Below, one piece after another: positions 8,282 through 18,253 of a DNA stretch of 45,338 nucleotides. How positions within the stretch are numbered: position 1 is the first letter of the stretch; each line of letters starts with the position of its first letter. A program made the position numbers and the translations under genes. The notes under the pieces are model-generated. The model had not been told where the DNA came from. It saw nothing but the letters and a program-made list of their open reading frames with translations, and ran no database searches. The DNA comes from an uncultured Bacteroidia bacterium (GTDB lineage Bacteria > Bacteroidota > Bacteroidia > Bacteroidales > Prolixibacteraceae): the NCBI GenBank assembly GCA_903918045.1, contig CAIXCY010000221.1:1-45338 (forward strand), written 5' to 3'.

Positions 8282-8940
8282 ATAAAACCTATCTCGTCAC
8301 AGCTGGTCCGACTCATGAAAAAATAGATCCTGTACGCTATATCGGGAATTATTCTTCGGGCAAAATGGGATTTGCAATTGCCGAAAGATTGGCAAACCTG
8401 GGAGCAAAGGTTATTTTAATCACCGGGCCCGTATCTCTTCATTGTGATAATCCAGCTATTTTAAGGATCGACATAACTTCAGCCCTTGAGATGTATTCCC
8501 AATGTCATCACTATTTTTCACAATGCAACGGAGCTATCATGGTGGCCGCAGTCGCTGATTTTGCTCCTGTTATCATTGACAATCAGAAAATTAAAAGAAC
8601 TTCTGAGAATCTTATTCTGGAGCTTCATCCTAATCCGGATATCGCTGCTTCCCTTGGACAGATAAAAAGAAAAGATCAGATTCTTGTAGGTTTTGCGCTT
8701 GAAACCAGCAATGATGAGTTAAAGGCAATGGGAAAACTTCATAGCAAAAATCTCGATCTTATTGTTCTTAATTCATTGAATGATAAAGGTTCAGGATTCC
8801 AGCACGATACTAACCAGATCCGAATACTGAATAAATCGGGGGTGATTTTCACTTCTGGTTTGAAACAAAAAATGGCAATTGCTGTTGATATTGTAGATAA
8901 AATGATCGAAACCGAAGATTTCATCTCGGGATTGTCCTGA
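8278..8940 (+). CDS. coaBC: CoaB half of CoaBC: phosphopantothenate-cysteine ligase, shifted frame
   Basis: This frame encodes a complete CoaB domain: TYLVTAGPTHEKIDPVRYIG, NYSSGKMGFAIAERLANLGA, MVAAVADFAPV, KIKRTSENLILEL, ILVGFALETSN and DLIVLNSLNDKGSGFQ. CoaB joins cysteine to 4'-phosphopantothenate using CTP. The conserved nucleotide-binding start lies right behind the CoaC stop. The first ATG in this frame is at 8365 and would remove the TAGPTHE and SSGK region, so independent translation from it should give a dead enzyme. Translation most likely depends on a -1 shift or mRNA slippage on the A run at 8265-8274. Together with the upstream frame it has normal CoaBC length. Confidence 0.85.
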   Translation: MNKTYLVTAGPTHEKIDPVRYIGNYSSGKMGFAIAERLANLGAKVILITGPVSLHCDNPAILRIDITSALEMYSQCHHYFSQCNGAIMVAAVADFAPVIIDNQKIKRTSENLILELHPNPDIAASLGQIKRKDQILVGFALETSNDELKAMGKLHSKNLDLIVLNSLNDKGSGFQHDTNQIRILNKSGVIFTSGLKQKMAIAVDIVDKMIETEDFISGLS

Positions 8941-8974
8941 TTTTTGTATTTTTATAGGAATTATAACCCATTTT

Positions 8975-9880
8975 ATGACAAGAATCTTCCTCCTTTTCGC
9001 ATTGATCTTTTCTGCCGGAATACTGAACGGGCAAGAATTCAGGTGCAATGTCAGTGTTTCGAGTTCGAGGGTCGAAGGGACAAATAAACAGGTCTTTGAA
9101 TCAATGCGTACTGATATTTACGAGTTTATGAATAACCGTAAATGGTCTGATAATGTGTTTAATACGGACGAACGAATTGAATGTACAATATTTATCCAGA
9201 TAAACCAGCAGATTTCCTCTGATGAATTTAGTGGAACTTTACAGGTACAGTTAAATCGCCCGGTCTTTAATTCTTCTTATAACTCACCATTGTTAAATCT
9301 GAAGGATAATGATCTGCAGTTTAAATATGTTGAATTTCAGCCAATGGAATTTGATGAGAATTCCAATTCGAATCCGTTGACAAATATTTTGGCATTTTAC
9401 GCCTATACAATTCTTGGCTTTGACTATGACACTTTTTCACCCCTTGGTGGAAGCGCGTATTTTCAAAAGGCACGGGCAATCGTAAACCGGTCGCAGAACG
9501 CACGCGAAAAAGGGTGGCGTGCCTTTGAAGGAAATTTCAACCGGTTTTGGCTGATTGAAAATGTAACCAATCAATCTTATGGACCTTTCCGTGAATTACT
9601 ATACCGGTATCATCGCCTTGGTTTGGACCTGCTGGCTGAGAAGCCTGATCTTGGCCGTTCAGAAATTGCTGATGCGCTAAAAAATATGCAGCGGGTTTAT
9701 CGGTCCAAACCCGATACTTACATCAATCGTATCTTTTTTGATGCCAAATCCGAAGAGCTTGTCAATATCTTTTCTAAGGGAAGCATGGACGAAAAGGGTA
9801 GGGTAATGTCAATTCTTACCGAATGTGATCCATCCAATTCGGGTAAGTATGAGAAGATATTGGATCAAAAGATATTTTAA
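8975..9880 (+). CDS. DUF4835 family exported protein (sometimes called PorD)
   Basis: A 301-residue protein with a signal peptide (MTRIFLLFALIFSAGILNGQ, mature start near EFRCNVSV). The features NGQEFRCNVSVSSSRVEGTN, FMNNRKWSDNVF and LAFYAYTILGFDYDTFSPLGG identify the DUF4835 family. It lies between coaBC and recN in many Bacteroidetes, as here. I recall that databases link this family to type IX secretion under the name PorD, but the sequence itself shows only an exported soluble protein. It starts 34 bp after coaBC and ends 16 bp before recN, so it is probably in the same operon. Confidence 0.8.
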   Translation: MTRIFLLFALIFSAGILNGQEFRCNVSVSSSRVEGTNKQVFESMRTDIYEFMNNRKWSDNVFNTDERIECTIFIQINQQISSDEFSGTLQVQLNRPVFNSSYNSPLLNLKDNDLQFKYVEFQPMEFDENSNSNPLTNILAFYAYTILGFDYDTFSPLGGSAYFQKARAIVNRSQNAREKGWRAFEGNFNRFWLIENVTNQSYGPFRELLYRYHRLGLDLLAEKPDLGRSEIADALKNMQRVYRSKPDTYINRIFFDAKSEELVNIFSKGSMDEKGRVMSILTECDPSNSGKYEKILDQKIF

Positions 9881-9896
9881 TCTTTATATTTACTGA

Positions 9897-11549
9897 ATGC
9901 TGACACGTTTAAGAATTCAGAATTATGCTTTAATCCGGGAGCTTGATGTTGATCTTAATCCCGGATTCTCAATTATAACGGGTGAAACCGGAGCCGGGAA
10001 ATCGATTCTGCTCGGAGCGCTCTCTTTGATATTGGGTCAAAGGGCCGATTCTGCTGTGCTTAATGACAAATCGGTCAAGTGCGTTGTAGAGGCTAGTTTT
10101 CGTGTCGATGGTTTGGGTCTTGAGGAACTGTTTGCAGTGAATGACCTTGACTTTGACGATTTTGCGATCTTCAGACGTGAGATCAACCCTGCTGGTAAGT
10201 CGCGGGCTTTTATTAATGATTCTCCTGTGATGCTTAAAGTAATGCAGGATATCGGATTTAGGCTTATTGACATCCATTCTCAAAACCAGAATCTGGAGAT
10301 TAATGATCAGACCTTTCAGATGATGGTGGTGGATATTTGTGCCGGAAACCAGACAGATCTCCTCTCTTATAAAAGTCGGTTCAATGAATACCGGCTTCTT
10401 TCATCCCAGCTTAGAGAAGCTGAACTGGAGATTGAAAAATCGAAGGCAGATCTTGATTATTTTCAGTTTCAATTCGATCAGCTGCATAAAGCGTTGTTAG
10501 TTGAAAATGAACAGGAAGAACTGGAAAAGGAACTGGAGTTGCTTACGCATGCGGAGGAGATTAAATCCGGCCTTTCGAATGTTACCGAATTACTTAACGG
10601 AGAGGAGGCCTCAGCGCTTAACCAGACCAAAACAGCTATTGGATTGGTTACAAAAATGGTCAATTTTCTTCCGGATGCCAAAGGTTTTGCTCACCGTCTT
10701 GAGAGTTTATACGTTGATCTCAAAGACATTGCTCAGGAAGTTGCCTGGATCGGAGAAAAAGTAGAGTTTGACCCTGATCGGATCAGAGGGATCAACGATC
10801 GTCTTGATTTGATTTATTCACTACAGCAAAAGCACCACGTTCAATCTGTAAAAGAACTTATTGAATTGCGTGATGCCTTCGAACAAAAAATTGTTGCAGT
10901 TACTTCCGGAGAAGAAGAATTATTTCGGCTCAGCAAGTTGAAGGGAGAAAAATATGGGGAGGTAGAACTACTGGCACAGGCATTATCTGCAAGGCGGAAT
11001 CTGATTTCTGCAGAGATTGAAACCAGGGTAATCAGCCAGCTTTATTTGTTAGGAATGCCAAATTCCAGATTTAAAGTTGAAATATCACCAGTTCCAACGC
11101 CGGGAAATAACGGGATGGATTTGGTAAACTTTCTTTTTACCGCAAATAAGAATGGAGTGCTTTGTGAAATCTCAAGGGTAGCTTCGGGCGGCGAAATGTC
11201 TCGTTTAATGCTGGCTATTAAGGCATTGATATCCAGGTCGAAAGCATTGCCTACGATTATCTTTGACGAGATCGATTCGGGCGTATCTGGGGATATTGCC
11301 GAACGGATGGGAATTATTCTGAAAGAGATTTCATCCGATATGCAGGTTATTAATATTACGCATCTTCCCCAGATTGCAGCCAAGGGTGATCACCATTTTC
11401 TGGTGTATAAGCAGGATTCAGCAAATGATACAACCACACGATTAAAGCGTTTAACGAAAGCTGAAAGGATTGAAGAGCTTGCCAAAATGCTCAGTGGTGA
11501 AAATATTACTGCCGCGGCAATTCTTAATGCTGAAGAACTATTAAAGTAG
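9897..11549 (+). CDS. recN: DNA repair protein RecN
   Basis: A 550-residue SMC-like ATPase of double-strand break repair. The Walker A motif GETGAGKS is at residues 29-36. A long coiled-coil region occupies roughly residues 150-380, with KELELLTHAEEI and similar heptads. The C-terminal lobe has the ABC signature VASGGEMSRLMLAIKAL and Walker B PTIIFDEIDSGVSGDIA, followed by the H-loop ITHLPQIAAKGDHHF. Length is normal. It starts 16 bp after the DUF4835 gene and acts in the cytoplasm with RecA. Confidence 0.97.
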   Translation: MLTRLRIQNYALIRELDVDLNPGFSIITGETGAGKSILLGALSLILGQRADSAVLNDKSVKCVVEASFRVDGLGLEELFAVNDLDFDDFAIFRREINPAGKSRAFINDSPVMLKVMQDIGFRLIDIHSQNQNLEINDQTFQMMVVDICAGNQTDLLSYKSRFNEYRLLSSQLREAELEIEKSKADLDYFQFQFDQLHKALLVENEQEELEKELELLTHAEEIKSGLSNVTELLNGEEASALNQTKTAIGLVTKMVNFLPDAKGFAHRLESLYVDLKDIAQEVAWIGEKVEFDPDRIRGINDRLDLIYSLQQKHHVQSVKELIELRDAFEQKIVAVTSGEEELFRLSKLKGEKYGEVELLAQALSARRNLISAEIETRVISQLYLLGMPNSRFKVEISPVPTPGNNGMDLVNFLFTANKNGVLCEISRVASGGEMSRLMLAIKALISRSKALPTIIFDEIDSGVSGDIAERMGIILKEISSDMQVINITHLPQIAAKGDHHFLVYKQDSANDTTTRLKRLTKAERIEELAKMLSGENITAAAILNAEELLK

Positions 11550-11696
11550 ATTTAACGATAATTCTGAACATTTTTACTAGTTAATGGTTATTAGTATGAG
11601 ATGTTTTGCATAAATATTCATTTTGTTTTTTGAAGGTTATATTTATGCATTAATTTATTAATTGAGAACCTTATGGTTTTCAGAAATTATTATTAG

Positions 11697-12539
11697 ATGG
11701 CTTATAATTTATTGAAGGGGAAAAGGGGTATTATATTCGGGGCGTTGAATGAAAGTTCGATTGCCTGGAAAGTTGCAGAACGGGCGCATGAAGAAGGGGC
11801 TATTTTTACCCTGTCAAATGCACCTATTGCACTTCGAATGGGTGAGATACAGGTTTTGGCTGACAAATGCAATTCGATTGTTATTCCGGCTGATGCTGCA
11901 AATGTTGAGGATCTTGAGGCATTGATTATTAAATCAGTGGAAGTGCTTGGGGGGAAATTGGATTTCATCTTGCATTCAATCGGGATGTCTCCTAACGTAA
12001 GAAAAGGAAGACATTATAGCGACCTGGATTATGATCTGCTTAACAGAACACTTGATGTATCTGCGGTATCCTTCCATAAAGTATTGCAAACATGCAGAAA
12101 ACTCGATGCAATCAATGAATGGGGTTCTGTCCTGGCATTATCCTATGTTGCGGCTCAGCGGACCTTTTACGGCTATAACGATATGGCCGATGCTAAATCA
12201 TTGCTCGAATCAATTGCCAGAAGTTTTGGCTATATCTACGGAAATGAACGTAAAGTACGTATCAATACGGTCTCACAATCACCAACACCTACCACTGCCG
12301 GAAATGGTCTTAAGATGTTTGGTAATTTGCTTGATTTTTCTGAACGGATGTCACCACTTGGAAATGCAACGGCAGATGAATGTGCCGATTATTGCGTCGT
12401 CATGTTTTCTGATCTGACCAAGAAGGTGACGATGCAAAACCTTTTCCACGACGGAGGATTCTCTTCGATGGGGATGAGCGTTAGTGCAATGGAACAATAC
12501 AATAAAGGCTTTGAGGAGCCAGGACATAAATTCGACTAA
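11697..12539 (+). CDS. fabI: Enoyl-[acyl-carrier-protein] reductase (NADH), FabI type
   Basis: A 280-residue short-chain dehydrogenase family enzyme that reduces enoyl-ACP in the last step of each fatty-acid elongation round. It starts MAYNLLKGKRGIIFGALNES with the modified GxxxxxSxA cofactor loop of FabI. DFILHSIGMSP follows, and the catalytic pair is the Tyr and Lys of YNDMADAK (Tyr-x6-Lys). RINTVSQSPTPTTAGNGL is the substrate-loop region. Length is typical. A 147-bp gap separates it from recN, so it probably has its own promoter. A strong bidirectional terminator lies just after its stop codon. Confidence 0.95.
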   Translation: MAYNLLKGKRGIIFGALNESSIAWKVAERAHEEGAIFTLSNAPIALRMGEIQVLADKCNSIVIPADAANVEDLEALIIKSVEVLGGKLDFILHSIGMSPNVRKGRHYSDLDYDLLNRTLDVSAVSFHKVLQTCRKLDAINEWGSVLALSYVAAQRTFYGYNDMADAKSLLESIARSFGYIYGNERKVRINTVSQSPTPTTAGNGLKMFGNLLDFSERMSPLGNATADECADYCVVMFSDLTKKVTMQNLFHDGGFSSMGMSVSAMEQYNKGFEEPGHKFD

Positions 12540-12549
12540 TAATTCTCTT

Positions 12550-12596
12550 AACGATAATAAAAAAAGCGCTTTTGAGGCGCTTTTTTTATTATCGTT
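12550..12596. terminator. Bidirectional terminator between fabI and cysH
   Basis: A perfect 20-bp stem (12550-12569 with 12577-12596) closes a 7-nt TTTTGAG loop. The GC core is GCGC, flanked by seven A on the left and seven T on the right, so it works as an intrinsic terminator in both directions. It ends fabI transcription and, on the minus strand, overlaps the last codons and TAA of cysH. Confidence 0.93.
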
Positions 12597-13296
12597 TGTG
12601 CAGACCACACTCTTTTGTGTCGGGATTTTCCCAGTACCATCTCCCTGCCCGGATATCTTCACCCGGGAAAATGGCACGCGTACACGGCTGACACCCAATA
12701 CTTGGAAAGCCTTTATCGTGCAGTGGGTTATACGGTATCCCGTTAGATTTAATAAATTCTGTTACTTCCGCTTCACTCCAGTCAATCAGCGGATTCAATT
12801 TAATCAATCCGTTATTTTCATCCCATTCGATCCGTTGCATATCATGACGTGTTACCGATTGCTCGCGACGCAGGCCGCATATCCACACCTCCAAACCTGA
12901 AAATGCGCGCTTTAAAGGTTCTATTTTACGGATATTACAACACAGCTTTCGGTTTTCGATACTTTCAAAGAAGAGATTAATTCCTTTTGTATTTACCATG
13001 TTTTCGACATGAGCGGCTTCGGGAAAATAAACCTGCATACGAATCCCGTATTTGTGGTTTGTCCTGTGAATCAGATCATAAGTCTCAGGGAATAGCCTTC
13101 CGGTATCAAGTGTAAATATTTTGACACTTTTGTCGAGCTTACATACAATTTGGGTGAGCACCTGATCCTCCAGGCCTAAACTACTCGACAGCGCTATCTT
13201 GCCTTTATAATCGGTCAGGAAACCTTCTAAAAGTTCCTCTGCAGTAGCCTTGCCATATTTTAGATTTAACGCTTCAATTTGTTCTTTCATTATCAT
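12589..13296 (-). CDS. cysH: APS/PAPS reductase, iron-sulfur type
   Basis: A 235-residue enzyme of assimilatory sulfate reduction, making sulfite from adenylylsulfate or its 3'-phospho form. It has IALSSSLGLEDQVLTQI (PP-loop nucleotide site), FTLDTGRLFPETYDLI, RKLCCNIRK, GLRREQSVTR, IGCQPCTRAI and the C-terminal ECGLH active site. The CC...CxxC set that binds a 4Fe-4S cluster is present, which suggests the APS-using type. The start could be ATG 13296 or 13290. No cysDN or sulfite reductase is in view, so it stands alone here. Its 3' end lies inside the terminator shared with fabI. Confidence 0.93.
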   Translation of the reverse strand: MIMKEQIEALNLKYGKATAEELLEGFLTDYKGKIALSSSLGLEDQVLTQIVCKLDKSVKIFTLDTGRLFPETYDLIHRTNHKYGIRMQVYFPEAAHVENMVNTKGINLFFESIENRKLCCNIRKIEPLKRAFSGLEVWICGLRREQSVTRHDMQRIEWDENNGLIKLNPLIDWSEAEVTEFIKSNGIPYNPLHDKGFPSIGCQPCTRAIFPGEDIRAGRWYWENPDTKECGLHKR

Positions 13297-13314
13297 TCAA
13301 TTTTATCACTCTGA

Positions 13315-13322
13315 CAAAAATA
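13315..13322 (-). promoter_or_regulatory. -7 promoter element (TATTTTTG) of cysH
   Basis: On the minus strand TATTTTTG matches TAnnTTTG exactly, 18 nt upstream of the cysH ATG at 13296, which implies a leader of about 10-15 nt. Confidence 0.55.
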
Positions 13323-13404
13323 GTTTAAATAGTAATCATTGTCGAATTGTCATATTGTAAAATTAACAAATTACCGAACCTCTCATCTTTAAGTTTCTCC
13401 TTCA

Positions 13405-15180
13405 TTACCTCGGCAGCGAAAACAAGAACTCCAGTCCTCCATCTTTCCGTTTCCGTGCTGAAATCTCCCCTTTAAAGCTTATAATCGCGTTCTTTACAAT
13501 AGCCAGCCCTAAACCGGTCCCTCCCTGTTTCCGGGAGCGTCCGGAATCAACTCTGTAAAATCGTTCAAAGAGTCTTGAGAGGTGCTCCTCCTTCACTCCG
13601 GGACCATTATCAGAAAATGAAAAATAGTGAAACGAATTGTCTTCGTGATATTTGGTGATTGAAATGGTGATGTTGTCTCCTGCATAATTGACCGAGTTCT
13701 CCATGAGATTGCGGAAGACCGAAAAAATCAGCGAGTAGTTTGCGTTGATGATAAGATCATCCTGAATCGTGCATTCAACCTGGATGCTCTTTTGCCTGAT
13801 TTGGTCACTAAAACTCTCAATGACTTCAGTAATCGCCTTTTTTACCTGGACTTTTTCCCGGACATAAAGTTCTGAATACTCCTCGATCTTATTTAAAAGT
13901 GAGATGTCATTGACCAACTGAGTAAGCCGTTCCGATTGATTGTAAGCCTTTTCAATAAAATAGTGCTGTTTACTAAGGGCAAGGTCCGGATTGTTTAATA
14001 CGGTTTCAAGGTATCCTTTAACAGAAGAAATAGGAGTCTTAAGTTCATGTGAGATATTCGAGGTAATTTGTTGCTTCATTATGCTTCTGCGCATCAATTG
14101 CGTCTGGTCAGCAATTAAAATTTCGAAACTTTTATCCGGGAATATAATACACTGGATATGGAAATGAAACTTATCTTTTTGTATCGAATATTCAATACGT
14201 GGCAATTCATTCAACTGATAGGTCGTGTTTTCTGCAATTGTCTGGTCGATAAAGCGGTTCATCTCGCCTAACTCATCGGCAAGGAAAAGATTCTCAATTG
14301 CAGTGGTGGTCTCTTCTGAAATGATATTTATGTAAAAGATAAAATGACTATTATTCAGTATTGCCTTTTTGTCGGCAGAAAAGAAACCCACTCCTTCGTT
14401 CAGTACGAACAGGTGGCTGATTAACTTCTCTTTTTCGAGCATCAGCTCTGTTTTCGTTTTGCGTAGTTGCTTGTATAACAGAATGATTTCACGACTTATT
14501 AATCCCAGTTCATCATTTGGGAACTGGGTGTCCTCGTTTATATTAATATCCCCCTTACGTCTGACCTGCACTGCAAAATCCTTTAGTTTTGTGATCGAAT
14601 CAGCGATATGGTTTGCGATATATCGAAGGAGGAATCCAAAGGCAATAAAGAGAAATATTAAAAACAGGATAAAAGCGGTATCAACTTTTAAAAAGGCCTT
14701 GATCTGGGTATTGTAAATGAATGCAGCCCTGATGATATAATTAGGATACGATTTGGCAAAATAGATATATTTTTCGTTTGTAGTTGCGGATAGACGGATA
14801 TTCTCACCAGACCCCTCCTTAAGCGCCTGTACGATTTCTGGTCGCTGTTTATGATTTTCCATGTGCCTGTAATCGGTCATTGTATTATCATACAGCACAA
14901 TGCCCTCCGGGCTAATTACACTTATCCTAACTTTGGAGGCAGGAACCAGAACTTTGAGGCTGTCAAGTCTAGAAAATGCGTTATCCCTTAAGATGGAGTG
15001 GTGTTCAATATAGCGATTGGTCAGGTCGGTATATTCGTTTAAATTGGTTTCAATTTCGCCTATTCGGTAGTGGTGCTCCCGCTGATTCTGATAAAGGATA
15101 ATTGAGAAAGTAAAAATGCCAAAAAGAAGTAAATAGTAGAAAAATAATTTCCACTTAATCGTTTTTTTATCGAAAAACAT
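13405..15180 (-). CDS. phoR: Phosphate-sensing histidine kinase PhoR
   Basis: A 591-residue membrane kinase. TM1 lies at about residues 11-27. A periplasmic sensor domain follows (VRISVISPEGIVLYDNT), then TM2 near residues 168-188 and a HAMP-like linker. The kinase core has the H-box SNISHELKTPISSVKGYLE with phospho-acceptor His378, N-box NLMENSVNYA, G1 DNGPGV, F-box LFERFYRVD and G2 GTGLGLAIV. The gene is last in the operon, 15 bp after phoB. Its place with pst and phoU supports the PhoR call. In the family, PstSCAB and PhoU hold PhoR in its phosphatase state when phosphate is plentiful. Confidence 0.93.
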   Translation of the reverse strand: MFFDKKTIKWKLFFYYLLLFGIFTFSIILYQNQREHHYRIGEIETNLNEYTDLTNRYIEHHSILRDNAFSRLDSLKVLVPASKVRISVISPEGIVLYDNTMTDYRHMENHKQRPEIVQALKEGSGENIRLSATTNEKYIYFAKSYPNYIIRAAFIYNTQIKAFLKVDTAFILFLIFLFIAFGFLLRYIANHIADSITKLKDFAVQVRRKGDININEDTQFPNDELGLISREIILLYKQLRKTKTELMLEKEKLISHLFVLNEGVGFFSADKKAILNNSHFIFYINIISEETTTAIENLFLADELGEMNRFIDQTIAENTTYQLNELPRIEYSIQKDKFHFHIQCIIFPDKSFEILIADQTQLMRRSIMKQQITSNISHELKTPISSVKGYLETVLNNPDLALSKQHYFIEKAYNQSERLTQLVNDISLLNKIEEYSELYVREKVQVKKAITEVIESFSDQIRQKSIQVECTIQDDLIINANYSLIFSVFRNLMENSVNYAGDNITISITKYHEDNSFHYFSFSDNGPGVKEEHLSRLFERFYRVDSGRSRKQGGTGLGLAIVKNAIISFKGEISARKRKDGGLEFLFSLPR

Positions 15181-15195
15181 AATTACACATTAATC

Positions 15196-15882
15196 TCACA
15201 TTTCAAAATAATAGCCGAACCCCGGTTTATTGCGGATGTAACTGCCGTATTCTTCCATTTTGCGTCTCAGCCTCGTCATATTTACATCGACGGTACGATC
15301 TGTGACGATAACATCACTTTCCCAGATTCGGCGCAGGATCTCTTCTCTGGAAAAAATCCGTCCCGGTGTCTTGGCTAAAAGGGAAATAATCTCGTACTCC
15401 TTTCGGGTAAGTTCAATCTTTTTATCGCCCAGAATAAGCCGTTTTGTTTCCAGGTCAATCGCTAATTTCCCCATACTCAGTAAAGTGGAGGCCACTTCGG
15501 CAGGCGAGACTTTGGCTCTTTTTAAAACTGCCTTTACACGAGCCTGTAACTCCTTGATTGAGAATGGCTTTATGATATAGTCGTCGGCACCCAGGTTGAA
15601 TCCGGTGAGCATATCATTTTCAGCATCCCTAGCAGTCAGAAAAATGATAGGAACATCAAGATTGAGCTCTTTTCTGATCCTTTGAGCGAGGCTGAACCCG
15701 GATATTTTTCCCATCATCACATCCAATATCATCAGGTGAAATCCGGTAAGATCCCTCTTTAATGCCTCCTCAGCCGAAAATGAGGTTTCTACCAGATAAC
15801 CTTCACTTTCGAGATTAAATTGTAAAATTTCATTGAGATCCTCTTCATCTTCAACGACGAGGATCCGAAATTTTTCATTCAT
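15196..15882 (-). CDS. phoB: Response regulator PhoB
   Basis: A 228-residue OmpR/PhoB-family regulator. The receiver domain has the phospho-acceptor Asp54 in LMILDVMMG, Thr83 in FLTARD and Lys105 in YIIKPF. The winged-helix DNA-binding domain has ELTRKEYEIISLLAKTPGRI and RTVDVNMTRLRRKM near the C-terminus. It is followed after 15 bp by phoR and preceded by phoU. Its expected targets are direct repeats with an 11-bp period, and such repeats are seen upstream of the operon at 21896-21934. Confidence 0.94.
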   Translation of the reverse strand: MNEKFRILVVEDEEDLNEILQFNLESEGYLVETSFSAEEALKRDLTGFHLMILDVMMGKISGFSLAQRIRKELNLDVPIIFLTARDAENDMLTGFNLGADDYIIKPFSIKELQARVKAVLKRAKVSPAEVASTLLSMGKLAIDLETKRLILGDKKIELTRKEYEIISLLAKTPGRIFSREEILRRIWESDVIVTDRTVDVNMTRLRRKMEEYGSYIRNKPGFGYYFEM

Positions 15883-15899
15883 AACTATTTATCTTTGTT

Positions 15900-16559
15900 C
15901 TACTTCTTATGTTTTACAATTTCACCATTTACAACAAATGATATTGATTCAGCGATATTAGTCGAGTATCCTGAAATTCTTTCAAATAGATTGATAATGA
16001 TTAGGATATTTGCTGCAACAACTACGATTTCAGACTGATGCATCATCTCTGTTAGCATTTTTGAGGCTATTTCCCTGCACTCTTCCTTTATCTCTTCTGC
16101 TTTAGTTGTAACCCGTTCAGCAAATTCCAGGTTGTGTTCTTTTACCAATTCCAAAACGTCTGAAAACAAAGCCTTAGTTTTTTCTCCAATCATTTCAAGT
16201 TTAAGTTCCTGAACAAGCTTTTGGTAATCCTGAAGCGGTTCGATCCGTTTGGCAATGCTGACCGCATGATCGCCAATTCGTTCAAGATCGTTGTTTATCT
16301 TTAATGCTGAGATAATGTATCTTAGATCTGAAGCAACTGGCTGCTGGAGGGCAAAGATTTTCTGACACAACTTATCAATCTTTACATCAAGATTGTTTAT
16401 GTATTCATCGTTCGCAATCACCTTCTTTGCCAATGCCAAGTCTGACGTATTCAATGCCTGGATGACATCAATAACCTGATGATTTACCTGTGAACACATT
16501 AGCTTTACTTTGTGAGCAAGTTTATCGAGTTCTGAGTCGAATATTCTGTAATTTTCCAT
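15900..16559 (-). CDS. phoU: Phosphate signalling protein PhoU
   Basis: A 219-residue, all-helical protein made of two repeated three-helix PhoU bundles. Each bundle has the metal-binding pattern: ALNTSDLALAKKVIANDEYIN and KINNDLERIGDHAVSIAKRI. The second half has NLFERISGYSTNIAESISF. It links the Pst transporter to PhoR and keeps the Pho response off when phosphate is sufficient. It lies 27 bp after pstB and 17 bp before phoB, which makes it part of the same operon. Confidence 0.95.
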   Translation of the reverse strand: MENYRIFDSELDKLAHKVKLMCSQVNHQVIDVIQALNTSDLALAKKVIANDEYINNLDVKIDKLCQKIFALQQPVASDLRYIISALKINNDLERIGDHAVSIAKRIEPLQDYQKLVQELKLEMIGEKTKALFSDVLELVKEHNLEFAERVTTKAEEIKEECREIASKMLTEMMHQSEIVVVAANILIIINLFERISGYSTNIAESISFVVNGEIVKHKK

Positions 16560-16586
16560 TTTATAAATGTATTAAATTAATAATTA

Positions 16587-17345
16587 TCAACCAAAACGGC
16601 CAGTAATATAATCTTCAGTTTGTTTTTTGCTAGGGTTTGTAAAAATAGTTTTGGTTTTATCATACTCAATAAGTTCGCCTAAGTAGAAGAATGCGGTGTT
16701 ATCACTGATACGGGCTGCTTGTTGCATGTTATGAGTAACAATTACAATCGTGTAATGTTCTTTAAGTTGAACGATGAGTTCTTCAATTTTTGAGGTTGAT
16801 AATGGATCAAGAGCGCTGGCCGGCTCGTCCATTAATACAATTTCGGGATTGACTGCCAGCGTCCGTGCTATACAAAGTCGTTGTTGCTGTCCCCCTGAGA
16901 GTCCCAAGGCTGAATCTCCGAGCCTGTCTTTTACCTCATCCCATATTGCTGCATTCTTAAGGGCGGTTTCAACGATTTCTTCGAGCTGTTTTTTATCATT
17001 TATCCCGTTTATTTTCGGCCCGTAAGCAATATTTTCGTAGATCGATTTTGCAAAAGGGTTGGATTTCTGGAATACCATCCCCACTTTTTTCCTCAAATTA
17101 ACGACATCAATATTTTTATCATAAATGTTGATGTTGTCAATCATAACTTTCCCTTCGATTTTTACTCCGTCGATCAGATCGTTCATCCTGTTCAGACTCC
17201 GAAGAAAGGTCGATTTTCCACAACCGGAGGGCCCAATAAAGGCTGTTACCCTTTTTTCTGGTATTTTTATGGATATATCTTTCAGCGCAACTTTCTCGCT
17301 GTAATAAAGGAACATTTTCTCAGTATGGATTTTATCAAGTATCAT
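16587..17345 (-). CDS. pstB: Phosphate ABC transporter ATP-binding protein
   Basis: From the ATG at 17345 the product has 252 residues. A TTG two codons earlier overlaps the pstA stop codon and is a less likely start. It has Walker [11 protein letters not shown]-loop [10 protein letters not shown], signature [12 protein letters not shown], Walker [16 protein letters not shown] and H-loop [27 protein letters not shown] is characteristic of PstB. It drives phosphate import through PstCA using ATP at the inner face of the membrane. Only 2 bp separate it from pstA. Confidence 0.96.
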   Translation of the reverse strand: MILDKIHTEKMFLYYSEKVALKDISIKIPEKRVTAFIGPSGCGKSTFLRSLNRMNDLIDGVKIEGKVMIDNINIYDKNIDVVNLRKKVGMVFQKSNPFAKSIYENIAYGPKINGINDKKQLEEIVETALKNAAIWDEVKDRLGDSALGLSGGQQQRLCIARTLAVNPEIVLMDEPASALDPLSTSKIEELIVQLKEHYTIVIVTHNMQQAARISDNTAFFYLGELIEYDKTKTIFTNPSKKQTEDYITGRFG

Positions 17346-17347
17346 AA

Positions 17348-18253
17348 TCAACGATTTTTCTTTTTTCTGATTCTATATCTTAAAATGACTGCCGACATAT
17401 TTAGCGTAAATGTAAGCAGAAGGAGGACACATGTTGTACCGAACTGGATGGGTAAAGTCTGATCAACATTAGCCGATTGTGTTGTTAATACATAAATATG
17501 ATAACCTAAAACCATAAACTGATCGCTAAGTCCTGGCAAGGTAGCCAGATAATATGCTGCCCCAGTAAATAATATAGGTGCCACCTCGCCGGCTCCGCGA
17601 CTTACAGCAAGAATGGTTCCTGTCATGATTCCGGAAATCGAACCTGGGAGGACGACCTTACGTATTGTCTGCCATTTGGTTGCTCCCAGTGCAAGACTTG
17701 CTGCACGCAGATCCTGTGGTACTGTTTTCAGAGCCTCTTCAACAGACACAATAACAACCGGAAGTGTCAGAAGTGACATTGTAAGGCTAGCCCAAAGCAG
17801 GTTTGGCTGCCCCCATCTCAATTCACCACCAAAAAATGCACCGTCGATATGGGCGCCAACAAATTTTATAAAAAATCCTAAACCAAAGAGTCCATAGATA
17901 ATGGAAGGAATTACAGCAAGTGTTCTTACTGCAAATCGGATAGTTTTTGCTATAATCGAATTTTCTTTGGCATATTCGGTGAGATATATAGCTGTGATCG
18001 TGCCGAATGGCACTGCGGCTATTGACATGATAATTACCAATAGTGCTGTTCCATATAATGCCGGAAAGATTCCACCCTTTGTCATCCCTTCGGTCGGGAA
18101 ACTTGTCAAAAACTCCCAGGTAAGATGATCCTTACCACCGATAAAAATTACCAGTAACATCACAATTACAATAACAATGATGATTATGGCTGAGATTAAC
18201 GTAATTCCTTCAATGGCAATGCCTTTTATATTTTTTCTGATGCTGTTTATCAT
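17348..18253 (-). CDS. pstA: Phosphate ABC transporter permease PstA
   Basis: A 301-residue inner-membrane permease with about six membrane segments. The first ([20 protein letters not shown]) follows a short cytoplasmic N-terminus. The EAA-type cytoplasmic loop that contacts PstB reads [40 protein letters not shown] is typical of PstA. It forms the phosphate channel with PstC. Its ATG overlaps the pstC stop codon by 4 bp (ATGA), indicating translational coupling. Confidence 0.95.
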   Translation of the reverse strand: MINSIRKNIKGIAIEGITLISAIIIIVIVIVMLLVIFIGGKDHLTWEFLTSFPTEGMTKGGIFPALYGTALLVIIMSIAAVPFGTITAIYLTEYAKENSIIAKTIRFAVRTLAVIPSIIYGLFGLGFFIKFVGAHIDGAFFGGELRWGQPNLLWASLTMSLLTLPVVIVSVEEALKTVPQDLRAASLALGATKWQTIRKVVLPGSISGIMTGTILAVSRGAGEVAPILFTGAAYYLATLPGLSDQFMVLGYHIYVLTTQSANVDQTLPIQFGTTCVLLLLTFTLNMSAVILRYRIRKKKNR